NCBI GenBank assembly: GCA_021826565.1
Contig: JAKAZJ010000033.1
Coordinates: forward strand, 1 to 10,252
From: Pseudomonadota bacterium
GTDB lineage: Bacteria > Pseudomonadota > Alphaproteobacteria > Acetobacterales > Acetobacteraceae
Reading direction: 5' to 3'
Length of the DNA: 10,252 nucleotides
The notes under the pieces are model-generated. The model worked only from the letters and a program-made list of their open reading frames with translations, was not told where the DNA came from and ran no database searches. Each line of letters begins with the position of its first letter. The stretch's first letter is position 1. Of the stretch, positions 1 through 6,772 are shown one piece after another. Made by a program: the position numbers and the translations under genes.

Positions 1-287
1 TGGTGGCCGCGCTGGCCACCGACCGCGGCGCGATCGCCGCGCTGCTCGGCTGGGGGCCGATCTACTGGCTCGGTACGGTCTCCTACTCGATCTATCTGGT
101 GCACGCGCCGATCCTGCAACTGGTGCGCGGCCAGATCCCGCCCGGCGTGCACGGGCTTGCCGCGCTGGCGCTGGATGTGGCGGTCTGGGGCGGCGTGCTG
201 GCGGTCTCGGCGCTGACCTATGCCGGGATCGAGCGTCCGGCGCGGCGCTGGCTGAACCGCCCCGCCCGCCGTCCGGTGGTGGCGTGA
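1..287 (+). CDS. Acyltransferase-3 family membrane protein, C-terminal fragment
   Basis: This is the 3' end of a gene that begins left of the window; about 95 residues are visible, read from base 3. It shows the motif LGTVSYSIYLVHAPIL, which matches the LGxxSYxIYLxHxP signature near the C-terminus of acyltransferase-3 (OafA/NodX/ExoZ-like) integral membrane enzymes. A second hydrophobic helix follows (around GLAALALDVAVWGGVLAVSAL), then the usual terminal YxGIERPARRW motif. Family members transfer acyl groups, often acetyl, onto surface polysaccharides or lipids at the inner membrane. The acceptor cannot be told from this piece, and the catalytic N-terminal His region lies outside the window. 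It ends with TGA, and about 115 nt separate it from hrcA. The family call is firm; the substrate is unknown. Confidence 0.85.
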   Translation, partial: VAALATDRGAIAALLGWGPIYWLGTVSYSIYLVHAPILQLVRGQIPPGVHGLAALALDVAVWGGVLAVSALTYAGIERPARRWLNRPARRPVVA

Positions 288-417
288 ACGTCAGCCGCCG
301 GTCTCGGACCGAAACCCGGGCCATGCCGACGGGCGTTCCCGCGCAAGCGCGACCGATCTCCCCCCGCCGCGGCGCGGTTGACCCCAGCCCTCGGCCCCCC
401 CAGTGTCCCCACCCGCC

Positions 418-1491
418 ATGAATACCCCCCCATCCCGGCCCATCCCGTCCCGCCCGGTCCCGCCGGGCCTCGATCCCCGGGCCGCCGCTATTCTGCGCGA
501 AGTGGTCGAACAATACGTGGAAACCGGCGAACCGGTCGGCTCGCGCACGCTCTCCCGCGTGCTCCCGCTTGGCTTGTCCCCGGCCAGCATCCGCAACGTC
601 ATGGCCGATCTGACCGATGCCGGCCTGCTGTTCGCCCCGCACACCTCCGCCGGCCGCCTGCCGACCGAGCGCGGCCTGCGCCTGTTCGTGGACGGTCTGC
701 TGCAATTCGGCGAACTGACCGACGAAGACCGCAGCTCCATCACCGCGTCCCTGGCGATCTCGGGCCGCAGCCTGGAGGACACGCTGGCGGATGCCTCCAC
801 CCTGCTCTCCGGCCTGTCCGCCGCCGCCGGGCTGGTGCTGGCGCCCAAGGCCGAGGGGCCGCTGAAGCATATCGAGTTCGTTCCCCTCGGCCCCGGCCGC
901 GCGCTCACGGTCCTGGTCGCCGCCGACGGGCATGTGGAAAACCGCGTCATCGACACCCCCGCCGGCCTGCCGCCGAGCGCGTTGCAGGAGGCCAGCAACT
1001 ACCTCAACGCCCGTGTCATCGGCCGCCCGCTGCCCGCGCTGCGCCGCCTGGTCGCCGAGGAGATGGCCGCCAACCGCACCGAACTCGACACGCTGACCGC
1101 CGAGGTGGTGGCGACCGGGCTCGCCACCTGGTCCGGCGAGGGCCGCTCCGGCAGCCTCATCATCCGCGGCCAGGCCAATCTGCTGGCCGACATCACCGAG
1201 CTGGAACGGGTCACCTCGATCCAGCGCCTGTTCGAGCAGCTGGAGGCGCAGGACACCATGCTGCGCCTGCTGGAACTGGCCGAGGCATCCGACGGCGTGC
1301 GCATCTATATCGGCGCCGAAAGCGGCCTGGCCGGCACCACCGGCGTGTCGATGGTGGTCTCCCCGGCGCGCGGCGAAGGCGGGCGGATCGTCGGCGCGAT
1401 CGGCGTGATCGGACCGACGCGGATCAATTACGGGCGGATCATTCCGGTGGTGGATTACACGGCGCGCGTGATCGGGCGGCTGCTGGGCTGA
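418..1491 (+). CDS. hrcA: Heat-inducible transcription repressor HrcA
   Basis: HrcA represses chaperone operons by binding CIRCE operators in the absence of heat stress. The 357-residue product has the family's usual length. Residues about 18-95 form the winged-helix DNA-binding part, with characteristic blocks EQYVETGEPVGSRTL, SIRNVMADLTDAGLL and HTSAGRLPTERGLRLFVDGL. A GAF-like middle domain follows, and the C-terminus carries the family's TRINYGRIIPVVDYTARV block. The first 17 residues are a proline-rich extension. ATG at 418 is chosen; an in-frame GTG at 403 is the only earlier candidate because TGA at 379-381 closes the frame. Neither has a visible Shine-Dalgarno sequence, so initiation may be leaderless. 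No CIRCE repeat (TTAGCACTC-N9-GAGTGCTAA) is seen upstream, and no grpE, dnaK or dnaJ follows. The 3' end overlaps the convergent glycosyltransferase by 37 bp. Confidence 0.95.
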   Translation: MNTPPSRPIPSRPVPPGLDPRAAAILREVVEQYVETGEPVGSRTLSRVLPLGLSPASIRNVMADLTDAGLLFAPHTSAGRLPTERGLRLFVDGLLQFGELTDEDRSSITASLAISGRSLEDTLADASTLLSGLSAAAGLVLAPKAEGPLKHIEFVPLGPGRALTVLVAADGHVENRVIDTPAGLPPSALQEASNYLNARVIGRPLPALRRLVAEEMAANRTELDTLTAEVVATGLATWSGEGRSGSLIIRGQANLLADITELERVTSIQRLFEQLEAQDTMLRLLELAEASDGVRIYIGAESGLAGTTGVSMVVSPARGEGGRIVGAIGVIGPTRINYGRIIPVVDYTARVIGRLLG

Positions 1492-2651
1492 GGGTTTGCG
1501 CGTGGCGCGGTGTCGCGCCGGCGCGCGAGCGCGTCCACCAGCCGCCGCGCCGGTCCGCTCGCGCGCCAGAACCGGCTCGCCACGATCGCGGCGCGCGCCG
1601 CCTCGGCCACCGTGGCGCGCGCCTCGGCGCGGGACAGCGCCGCGGACAGTACCGCCACCTCCGCCGCCAACCGCGCTTCGGTCGTCGCCGCCGCCGCCGC
1701 GCCGGCCGCCAATTCCTCCCGCAACCCCGCCACCAGATGCGCCAGGGCGGCGATCCGCCCCGCCTCCGGCTCCGGCCCCGGCGGCGGGGCCAGCGCCTCG
1801 ATCGCCGCACTGCCATGCGGCCGGGCGAGCGGGGCGAGTTCCACCGCATAGGCCGCGCGCAGACCGGTGCAGACCGCGCCGAACGCCGCCGCCCCGTCCA
1901 GCCCGCGCTCCTCCTCCCAGGATTTCAGCCGGTCGACCAGGTCGTAGCTGGCCCGCAGCAGCGCCACCGCCTGGGTGGCATCGTCGGGCGCGGCGGCGGG
2001 GCGGGCGCCGGTCCAGCGATCGATCGCGTCATGGGCGAAGCGCGCGAGATCCCGCCGCGCCACCCCCACCCGCACGCGATCGGGGCGCGACGTATAGCGA
2101 TTGGTCTTCTCCACCCACTCCGCCACCGAACGGTGCGAGAGGTGATGGATCACCGCCCCGCCATCGGGCGGGACCTGGAACTGCCGGTCGGTCCGGGCCT
2201 CGATCCCGCGATGGACCGTGGCGGCGAAGCTCACGGCGTCGCGGCGGAACAGGCGCGGGTGCCATTCGGGCCAGTAATAGGCGCCGGGTTCGTGGCGCCC
2301 CAGGATGTATTCGCGTCGCGGCAGGGCGAACAGATCGGCGCGGGGGGCGACCAGTTCGGCGTCGATGAAGCGGCACAGCGCCGGGTCCAGACATTCGTCG
2401 TCATCCAGCAGCAGCACCCACGCGCCGCGCGACTGCGCCACCGCGAAGCCCCTGGTTTCCTCCACCGTCGGCGTGCGCGGCACGCGGATCACGCGATCGG
2501 CCAGCGGCAGCGCCCGCTCGGCGGTGCCATCGGTGGAGGCTTTGTCGATCACCACCACTTCATCGGCAAAACTCAGCGCGCCCAGACAGGTCTCGATCGC
2601 CCAGGCGCGGTTGCAGGCGATCACGACGGCGCTGAGGGTCTCGCGGTGCAT
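1455..2651 (-). CDS. GT2 family glycosyltransferase with helical C-terminal tail
   Basis: The 398-residue product has an N-terminal GT-A fold of the WaaE/KdtX-like GT2 group. Visible marks are AVVIACNRA at 8-15, VVIDKASTDGT at 33-43 with nucleotide-contacting D36 and D41, the metal-binding LLDDDE at 81-86 (the DXD equivalent), HPRLFRR at 131-137, and the VHRGIE and KTNRYTS blocks. Relatives add a sugar to lipopolysaccharide core or other envelope glycans at the cytoplasmic face of the membrane. Residues about 296-358 form an alanine-rich, probably coiled-coil helix. It is followed by SRFWRASGPARRL (359-371), which resembles the S-x-S-W-R-x-T-x-P-x-R motif at the ends of coiled-coil regions in other bacterial glycan enzymes. 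The start is ATG at 2651-2649, without a clear ribosome binding site and inside a palindrome. The gene is divergent from the histidine kinase and convergent with hrcA. Donor and acceptor are unknown. Confidence 0.85.
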   Translation of the reverse strand: MHRETLSAVVIACNRAWAIETCLGALSFADEVVVIDKASTDGTAERALPLADRVIRVPRTPTVEETRGFAVAQSRGAWVLLLDDDECLDPALCRFIDAELVAPRADLFALPRREYILGRHEPGAYYWPEWHPRLFRRDAVSFAATVHRGIEARTDRQFQVPPDGGAVIHHLSHRSVAEWVEKTNRYTSRPDRVRVGVARRDLARFAHDAIDRWTGARPAAAPDDATQAVALLRASYDLVDRLKSWEEERGLDGAAAFGAVCTGLRAAYAVELAPLARPHGSAAIEALAPPPGPEPEAGRIAALAHLVAGLREELAAGAAAAATTEARLAAEVAVLSAALSRAEARATVAEAARAAIVASRFWRASGPARRLVDALARRRDTAPRANPQPSSRPITRAV

Positions 2652-2661
2652 CGCGCGATGC
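2648..2661. repeat. 14-bp perfect palindrome over the glycosyltransferase start
   Basis: GCATCGCGCGATGC is perfectly self-complementary. It spans the glycosyltransferase start codon (2651-2649) and lies in the short divergent gap between that gene and the histidine kinase. It could be an operator, or an RNA fold around the start codon. A palindrome of this length is expected about once by chance in 10 kb of GC-rich DNA, so a function is only suggested by its position. Confidence 0.3.
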
Positions 2662-2720
2662 TAGAAGGGACCGGTAAACGCCGGGTTGATGCCGCGGCGG
2701 GAAACCGGCAGGCTTGGCGC

Positions 2721-4061
2721 ATGACGCTTCGCCTCTGGCCACGCGGCCTGGCCGCCCGCACCGCACTGGTTCTGGTCGCCGGGTTGATGCTGGTGCAGGG
2801 CGCCGCGCTGACCTTGGACGCGCTGGACCGGATCGATTTGCTGCGGCTGGAGCAGGCGCGCGGCCTCGCGTTCCGCGTGATGGCGGTCTATCGCAGCGTG
2901 ATCGAGGTACCGCCGCCGCAGCGCGCCGCCGTGCTGGCCGAGTTCCACCGCCCGCCCGGGGTGACGATGCAACTGGCGGATCGCCCGCCGCTGTCCCCTC
3001 CGCCCGCGCCGTTCTGGGTGCAGCGGCTGCTGCGGGTCAATCTGGCGCTGTCGCCGATGCGGCCACGGACGCGCCCGCGCCGGATCGTGATCCGGGGCGG
3101 GCTGGCGCAGGGCCGGGTGGTGCTCGGGCTGTTGCTGCCTGGCGACAATGGATGGCTGGACGTCGGGGTGCCGGTGCCGCCGCTGCGACCGTGGCGCGCG
3201 CCCGGGTTCCTGTGGGCGCTCGCGCTGATGACGGTGGTGGCCGCCGCGCTGTCGGTCTGGGCGGTGCGGCGGCTGATCGGGCCGGTCGCCACGCTGGCCG
3301 CCGCGGCCGAGGCGCTGGGGCGCGACGTGAACGCCCCGCCGCTGCCCGAGGACGGTCCGCTGGAAGTCGCCACCGCCGCGCGCGCCTTCAACACCATGGC
3401 CGGCCGCATCCGCCGCTTCGTGCAGGACCGCACCGATCTGCTGGCCGCCATCGGCCACGACCTGCGCACCCCGATCACCCGGTTGAAACTGCGCGCCGAG
3501 TTCGTGGAGGACGACGAGCAGCGCCGCAAGATCCTGGCCGATCTGGACGAGCTGGAAACGATGGTCGCGGCCACGCTGGCATTCGGGCGCGATTCACGGG
3601 CCTCGGAAGCGGTCGTGTCGCTGGACCTGGTGGAGCTGCTGCGGACCGTGCTGGACGAGGCCGCCGATGCGCGCCCCGAGGCGGCGGAGGCAATCACCTT
3701 CGATGGCCCGCCGCATCTGACGTTCCGGGGCCGTACCCTGTCGCTGAAACGCGCCTTCGCCAATCTGGTGGCGAACGCGCTGGCTTATGGCGGCGCGGCA
3801 CGGCTGCGGCTGCTGGCGGAAGACGCGTCCGGGATGGTGACGGTGGAGATCGAGGATGACGGCCCCGGCATCCCGCCCGAGGAGCTGGACCTGATGTTCG
3901 AACCGTTCCGCCGCGGCGAGCCGAGCCGGAACAAGGAGACCGGCGGGGTGGGGCTGGGATTGCCGATCGTGCGGAACATCCTGCGCGCGCATGGCGGTGA
4001 CGTGACCTTGGCGAACCGGGCACCGCACGGGCTGCGGGCAACGGTGCGGCTGCCGGCGTGA
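2721..4061 (+). CDS. EnvZ-like sensor histidine kinase (no adjacent response regulator)
   Basis: This inner-membrane sensor kinase has 446 residues. The order is: first membrane helix (about 12-32), periplasmic sensor segment (about 33-158, proline-rich, no recognised domain), second membrane helix (about 161-182), HAMP (about 183-235), and a HisKA dimerisation domain with the H-box IGHDLRTPITRLKLR, where His246 is the predicted autophosphorylation site. A HATPase_c domain follows, with N-box NLVANALAYG (N348, N352), G1 box EDDGPGIP (378-385), F-box FEPFRR and G2 box GVGLGLPIV (409-417). All catalytic motifs look intact. The start LWPRGLAARTALVLVAG resembles EnvZ/RstB-type N-termini, so ATG 2721 is preferred over the in-frame ATG at 2658, which would add a non-hydrophobic tail. 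Such kinases normally sit downstream of an OmpR-type regulator, but here a divergent glycosyltransferase lies upstream. The signal is unknown. Confidence 0.9.
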   Translation: MTLRLWPRGLAARTALVLVAGLMLVQGAALTLDALDRIDLLRLEQARGLAFRVMAVYRSVIEVPPPQRAAVLAEFHRPPGVTMQLADRPPLSPPPAPFWVQRLLRVNLALSPMRPRTRPRRIVIRGGLAQGRVVLGLLLPGDNGWLDVGVPVPPLRPWRAPGFLWALALMTVVAAALSVWAVRRLIGPVATLAAAAEALGRDVNAPPLPEDGPLEVATAARAFNTMAGRIRRFVQDRTDLLAAIGHDLRTPITRLKLRAEFVEDDEQRRKILADLDELETMVAATLAFGRDSRASEAVVSLDLVELLRTVLDEAADARPEAAEAITFDGPPHLTFRGRTLSLKRAFANLVANALAYGGAARLRLLAEDASGMVTVEIEDDGPGIPPEELDLMFEPFRRGEPSRNKETGGVGLGLPIVRNILRAHGGDVTLANRAPHGLRATVRLPA

Positions 4062-4063
4062 CG

Positions 4064-4082
4064 CGGGCGCGCGGGCCCGTTT
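4064..4082 (+). terminator. Weak candidate terminator after the histidine kinase
   Basis: Just after the kinase stop codon, CGGGC (4064-4068) can pair with GCCCG (4075-4079) around a six-base loop, followed by TTT. The stem is short and the T-run minimal, so this is a weak intrinsic terminator at best. Confidence 0.25.
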
Positions 4083-4086
4083 GCAC

Positions 4087-4115
4087 TTGACTCCCGGAAT
4101 GTCTTCCTGTAGTTT
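4087..4115 (+). promoter_or_regulatory. Candidate sigma-70-type promoter for the SDR/HisD-like operon
   Basis: TTGACT at 4087-4092 (five of six matches to the -35 consensus) is followed, after a 17-bp spacer, by TAGTTT at 4110-4115 (a weak -10). This stretch is visibly less GC-rich than its surroundings. It lies about 85-115 bp ahead of the possible SDR start codons. Predicted from sequence only. Confidence 0.4.
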
Positions 4116-4229
4116 GCTTCGGGAATGGCAAGGCGTCGGGGATCGAACTGACCCACGACCACGCGCCGCGGGCGCTGGTCACGGGCCTCCCGGTTTGCGA
4201 TGGTCGCCCCGATGTCCGGAATCCGCGCC

Positions 4230-4988
4230 ATGACCGACGCCGCCCCCCTGCCCCGCACGCCGTCCCTGCGTCTGGACGGACGGCGCGCACTGGTCACCGG
4301 CGCCGGGCGCGGCATCGGCCTGGCCGCCGCCACCGCGCTGGCGGAAGCCGGCGCCCATGTCATCCTGGCCGCGCGGACCAGCGCCGAGGTGGAACAAGCC
4401 GCCGCCGCGCTGCGCGCCGGCGGTTACTCGGCCGAGGCACTGACCCTCGACGTGACCGATCCGGCCGCCGCGATCCCGCCGGTGCAGATCCTGGTCAATA
4501 ACGCCGGCACCAACCGGCCCCGGCATTTCCTGGACGTCACCGGCGAGGACTACGACGCCATCATGGGCCTGAACCTGCGCGCCGCGTTCTTCATCGCCCA
4601 GGCCGCGGCGCGGACGATGGTCGCGGCCGGGCGCGGCGGCTCGATCATCCATATGTCCTCGCAGATGGGTCATGTCGGCGGGGCCAATCGCAGCGTGTAT
4701 TGCGCGTCCAAGCACGCGCTGGAGGGGCTGACCAAGGCGATGGCGATCGATCTGGCCCCGCACGGCATCCGCGTGAACACGATCGGGCCGACCTTCACCG
4801 AAACGCCGCTGACCCGGCCGTTCTTCGCCGACGCGGCGTTCCGCGACGACACGCTGCGCCGGATCAAGCTGGGACGGCTCGCGCAGCCCGAGGACATGAT
4901 GGGCGCGGTGGTGTTTCTCGCCGCCGATGTCAGCGCCATGATCACCGGCACCTCGCTGCTGATCGATGGCGGCTGGACCGCCGAATAA
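4230..4988 (+). CDS. Short-chain dehydrogenase/reductase (SDR), classical type
   Basis: This cytoplasmic NAD(P)-dependent oxidoreductase has 252 residues. Motifs: cofactor-binding TGAGRGIG at 23-30, LDVTD at 73-77, NNAG at 90-93, catalytic Asn115 in LNLRAAF, Ser143/144 in HMSSQMG, and Tyr157 and Lys161 in YCASK. The C-terminal [11 protein letters not shown] is typical of gluconate 5-dehydrogenase/FabG-like sugar and polyol dehydrogenases. The segment between D74 and N90 is about ten residues shorter than usual, so helix alpha-D seems cut down. Three in-frame ATGs (4200, 4212, 4230) precede the Rossmann motif, none with a convincing Shine-Dalgarno sequence. The last is chosen because it leaves a normal-length leader; the first would give 262 residues. 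The stop codon is 11 nt before the HisD-like gene, so the two are almost surely co-transcribed. The substrate is probably a secondary alcohol of a polyol or sugar acid, by inference from that partner. Confidence 0.9.
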   Translation: MTDAAPLPRTPSLRLDGRRALVTGAGRGIGLAAATALAEAGAHVILAARTSAEVEQAAAALRAGGYSAEALTLDVTDPAAAIPPVQILVNNAGTNRPRHFLDVTGEDYDAIMGLNLRAAFFIAQAAARTMVAAGRGGSIIHMSSQMGHVGGANRSVYCASKHALEGLTKAMAIDLAPHGIRVNTIGPTFTETPLTRPFFADAAFRDDTLRRIKLGRLAQPEDMMGAVVFLAADVSAMITGTSLLIDGGWTAE

Positions 4989-4999
4989 CGGAGACGGAC

Positions 5000-6283
5000 A
5001 TGATACGCGTGCTGAAATCCGGCATCTCGGACGCCGACAAATTCGCCGCCGACCGCGCCGTGCGCGAAACGGTGGAGCGGATGCTGGACGCGATCGCCGC
5101 GCGCGGCGATGCGGCGGTGCGGGAATACTCGGCGCAGCTGGATCACTGGGAACCACAATCGTTCCGCCTGTCGCAGGATGAGATCGACGCCCTGATCGCC
5201 ACGCTGCCGGCGCAGGCAATCGCGGACATCACCTTCGCCCAGGCGCAGGTGCGCCGCTTCGCCGAAGCCCAGCGCGCCGCGTTGCGCGACATCGAAGTGG
5301 AAACCTTGCCCGGGGTGCGGCTGGGCCACAAGAACATCCCGGTTGCCGCGGTGGGATGCTACGTGCCGGGCGGGCGCTACCCGATGGTGGCCTCGGCGCA
5401 TATGTCGGTGCTGACCGCGAAAGTGGCCGGCGTGCCGCGCGTGATCGCGGCCACCCCGCCGCTGCACGGGGTCGCGCCGGCGGCCACCATCGCGGCGATG
5501 GCGCTGGGCGGCGCGGACGAGATCTACCTGTTGGGCGGCGTCCAGGCGGTGGCGGCGATGGCGCTGGGCACCGGGTCGATCGCCCCGGTCGATATGCTGG
5601 TGGGACCAGGCAACGCCTATGTCGCGGAAGCGAAACGCCAGCTATTCGGCCGCGTCGGCATCGACCTGCTCGCCGGCCCCACCGAGACGCTGATCATCGC
5701 CGATGACAGCACGGACGCCGAGATGTGCGCCACCGACCTGCTGGGTCAGGCCGAGCACGGGCCGACCTCGCCGGCGATCCTGCTGACATCCTCGGCGCGC
5801 ATCGCCGCGCAGATCGAAGCCGAAATCGCCCGCCAGCTCGCGCGCCTGCCCACCGGGGAGATCGCCGGCCAGGCCTGGCGCGATTACGGCCAGGTTATTC
5901 TATGCGATACCGATATGGAACTGCTGGCCGAGGCCGACCGCATCGCCTCGGAACACGTGCAGGTGCTGACGCGCGATCCGCACTGGTTCCTGGAGCGGAT
6001 GCGGAATTACGGCGCCTTGTTCCTGGGGCCGGAGACCAATGTGGCGTATGGCGACAAGGTGATCGGCACCAACCACACGCTGCCGACCAAGCGCGCCGCG
6101 CGCTACACTGGCGGGCTATGGGTGGGGAAATTCCTCAAGACCGTGACCTATCAGCAGGTGACGGCGGAGGCGACCGCGGCGATCGGGGAAGTCTGCGCGC
6201 GGCTATGCGACATCGAGAATTTCGCCGGACACGGCGAACAGGCGCGGCTGCGGGTGCGCCGCTATGGCGGGCGCAACGCCTAG
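5000..6283 (+). CDS. Histidinol-dehydrogenase-family enzyme, HpsN-like; probably not histidine biosynthesis
   Basis: The 427-residue product has HisD family length and oxidises a primary alcohol with NAD, typically in two steps to a carboxylate. Residues matching E. coli HisD zinc ligands Q259, H262, D360 and H419 are Q250, H253, D352 and H411. The catalytic Glu-His pair is E318-H319, and H359 in GTNHTLPT matches substrate-contacting H367. [28 protein letters not shown] is the family core. It differs from true HisD where the substrate is read: AEHGPTSPA instead of AEHDxx[16 protein letters not shown] instead of the GLYVPGGTAxxPS type, and GPTE instead of GPSE. These variants recall HpsN, the sulfopropanediol 3-dehydrogenase, as remembered without an alignment. 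GGAG at 4990-4993 supports ATG 5000. No his genes are nearby and the partner is an SDR. Family certain; exact substrate unknown. Confidence 0.88.
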   Translation: MIRVLKSGISDADKFAADRAVRETVERMLDAIAARGDAAVREYSAQLDHWEPQSFRLSQDEIDALIATLPAQAIADITFAQAQVRRFAEAQRAALRDIEVETLPGVRLGHKNIPVAAVGCYVPGGRYPMVASAHMSVLTAKVAGVPRVIAATPPLHGVAPAATIAAMALGGADEIYLLGGVQAVAAMALGTGSIAPVDMLVGPGNAYVAEAKRQLFGRVGIDLLAGPTETLIIADDSTDAEMCATDLLGQAEHGPTSPAILLTSSARIAAQIEAEIARQLARLPTGEIAGQAWRDYGQVILCDTDMELLAEADRIASEHVQVLTRDPHWFLERMRNYGALFLGPETNVAYGDKVIGTNHTLPTKRAARYTGGLWVGKFLKTVTYQQVTAEATAAIGEVCARLCDIENFAGHGEQARLRVRRYGGRNA

Positions 6284-6290
6284 CGGCGGC

Positions 6291-6309
6291 CGATGCCCGG
6301 CGGGCATCG
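6291..6309 (+). terminator. Hairpin after the HisD-like gene
   Basis: Eight bases (6291-6298, CGATGCCC) pair perfectly with 6302-6309 (GGGCATCG) around a three-base loop, 8 bp after the stop codon. There is no T-run after it, so it may be a processing or stabilising hairpin or a weak terminator separating the dehydrogenase operon from the PRC-barrel gene. Confidence 0.45.
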
Positions 6310-6383
6310 CCACCATAGGAACCCGGCATTTCCCTCCGCTGCGCCGCGCCATTAGGTTGCGTTTCGCAGCACCCCAACCCCAC

Positions 6384-6388
6384 GGAGG
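6384..6388 (+). promoter_or_regulatory. Ribosome binding site of the PRC-barrel gene
   Basis: A perfect GGAGG lies five bases before ATG 6394. It fixes that start and shows the gene is translated independently of the dehydrogenase pair. Confidence 0.8.
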
Positions 6389-6393
6389 AACCG

Positions 6394-6747
6394 ATGCTGA
6401 AAATAACTGGCCTTTTTGCCGCCGCCCTGCTGGCGACCGCACCTGTCGCGTTCGCCCACAGCATGAAGCACCCGGCGCCGATGTGGCGCAGCACGCAGCT
6501 GATCGGCACGCCGGTCTATAACACCCAGCACCAGAAGATCGGCACCATCGCCGAGGTCCTGGTCTCCCCCAACGGTCACGAGACCGAGGCGGTGCTGGCG
6601 GTCGGCAGCTTCGTCGGCGGCAAGAAGGACGTCGCGGTGCCGCTGGACCACCTGAAGCTGGCTGGCACCACGATGGCGATGGCGCACGCGACCAAGACGG
6701 ACCTGATGGCGATGGCGCCGTATCAGATCGGCCAGTCCGGCGGCTGA
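6394..6747 (+). CDS. Secreted PRC-barrel domain protein, small
   Basis: The 117-residue product has a clear Sec signal peptide (MLKITGLFAAALLATAPVAFA, cleavage expected after residue 21), so it should be periplasmic. Residues about 32-90 form a PRC-barrel: STQLIGTPVYNTQHQKIGTI, then EVLVSPNGHETEAVLAVG and KKDVAVPLDHLKL. The tail TKTDLMAMAPYQI resembles the usual ending of exported PRC-barrel proteins in this lineage. PRC-barrels are small beta-barrels first known from the photosynthetic reaction centre H subunit; exported single-domain versions have no established role. The mature protein is rich in Met and His (H22, M24, H25, M30, M94, M96, H98, M105, M107), which could suggest metal binding but is untested. 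The gene has its own strong ribosome binding site, lies 110 nt after the HisD-like gene, and converges with the ABC operon 25 bp away. No promoter was recognised in the upstream gap. Confidence 0.85.
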   Translation: MLKITGLFAAALLATAPVAFAHSMKHPAPMWRSTQLIGTPVYNTQHQKIGTIAEVLVSPNGHETEAVLAVGSFVGGKKDVAVPLDHLKLAGTTMAMAHATKTDLMAMAPYQIGQSGG

Positions 6748-6772
6748 GCCCGACGCCCGGCAGCGGGGACGG

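Noticed and set aside
288..417. CIRCE operator or promoter ahead of hrcA
   Set aside because: Read through on both strands; no TTAGCACTC/GAGTGCTAA arms and no convincing -35/-10 pair were found.
378..4061. A 3.7-kb stop-free plus-strand frame that could be read as one 1227-residue protein
   Set aside because: Only its last 446 codons (from 2721) are a real gene, the histidine kinase. The earlier part runs out of frame through hrcA and antisense to the glycosyltransferase, giving an arginine/proline/alanine-rich product with no motif; such openness is common in GC-rich DNA.
5000..6283. Calling the HisD-like gene plain hisD of histidine biosynthesis
   Set aside because: Substrate-side motifs differ from biosynthetic HisD and no his genes adjoin it, whereas an SDR does, so no gene symbol is given.
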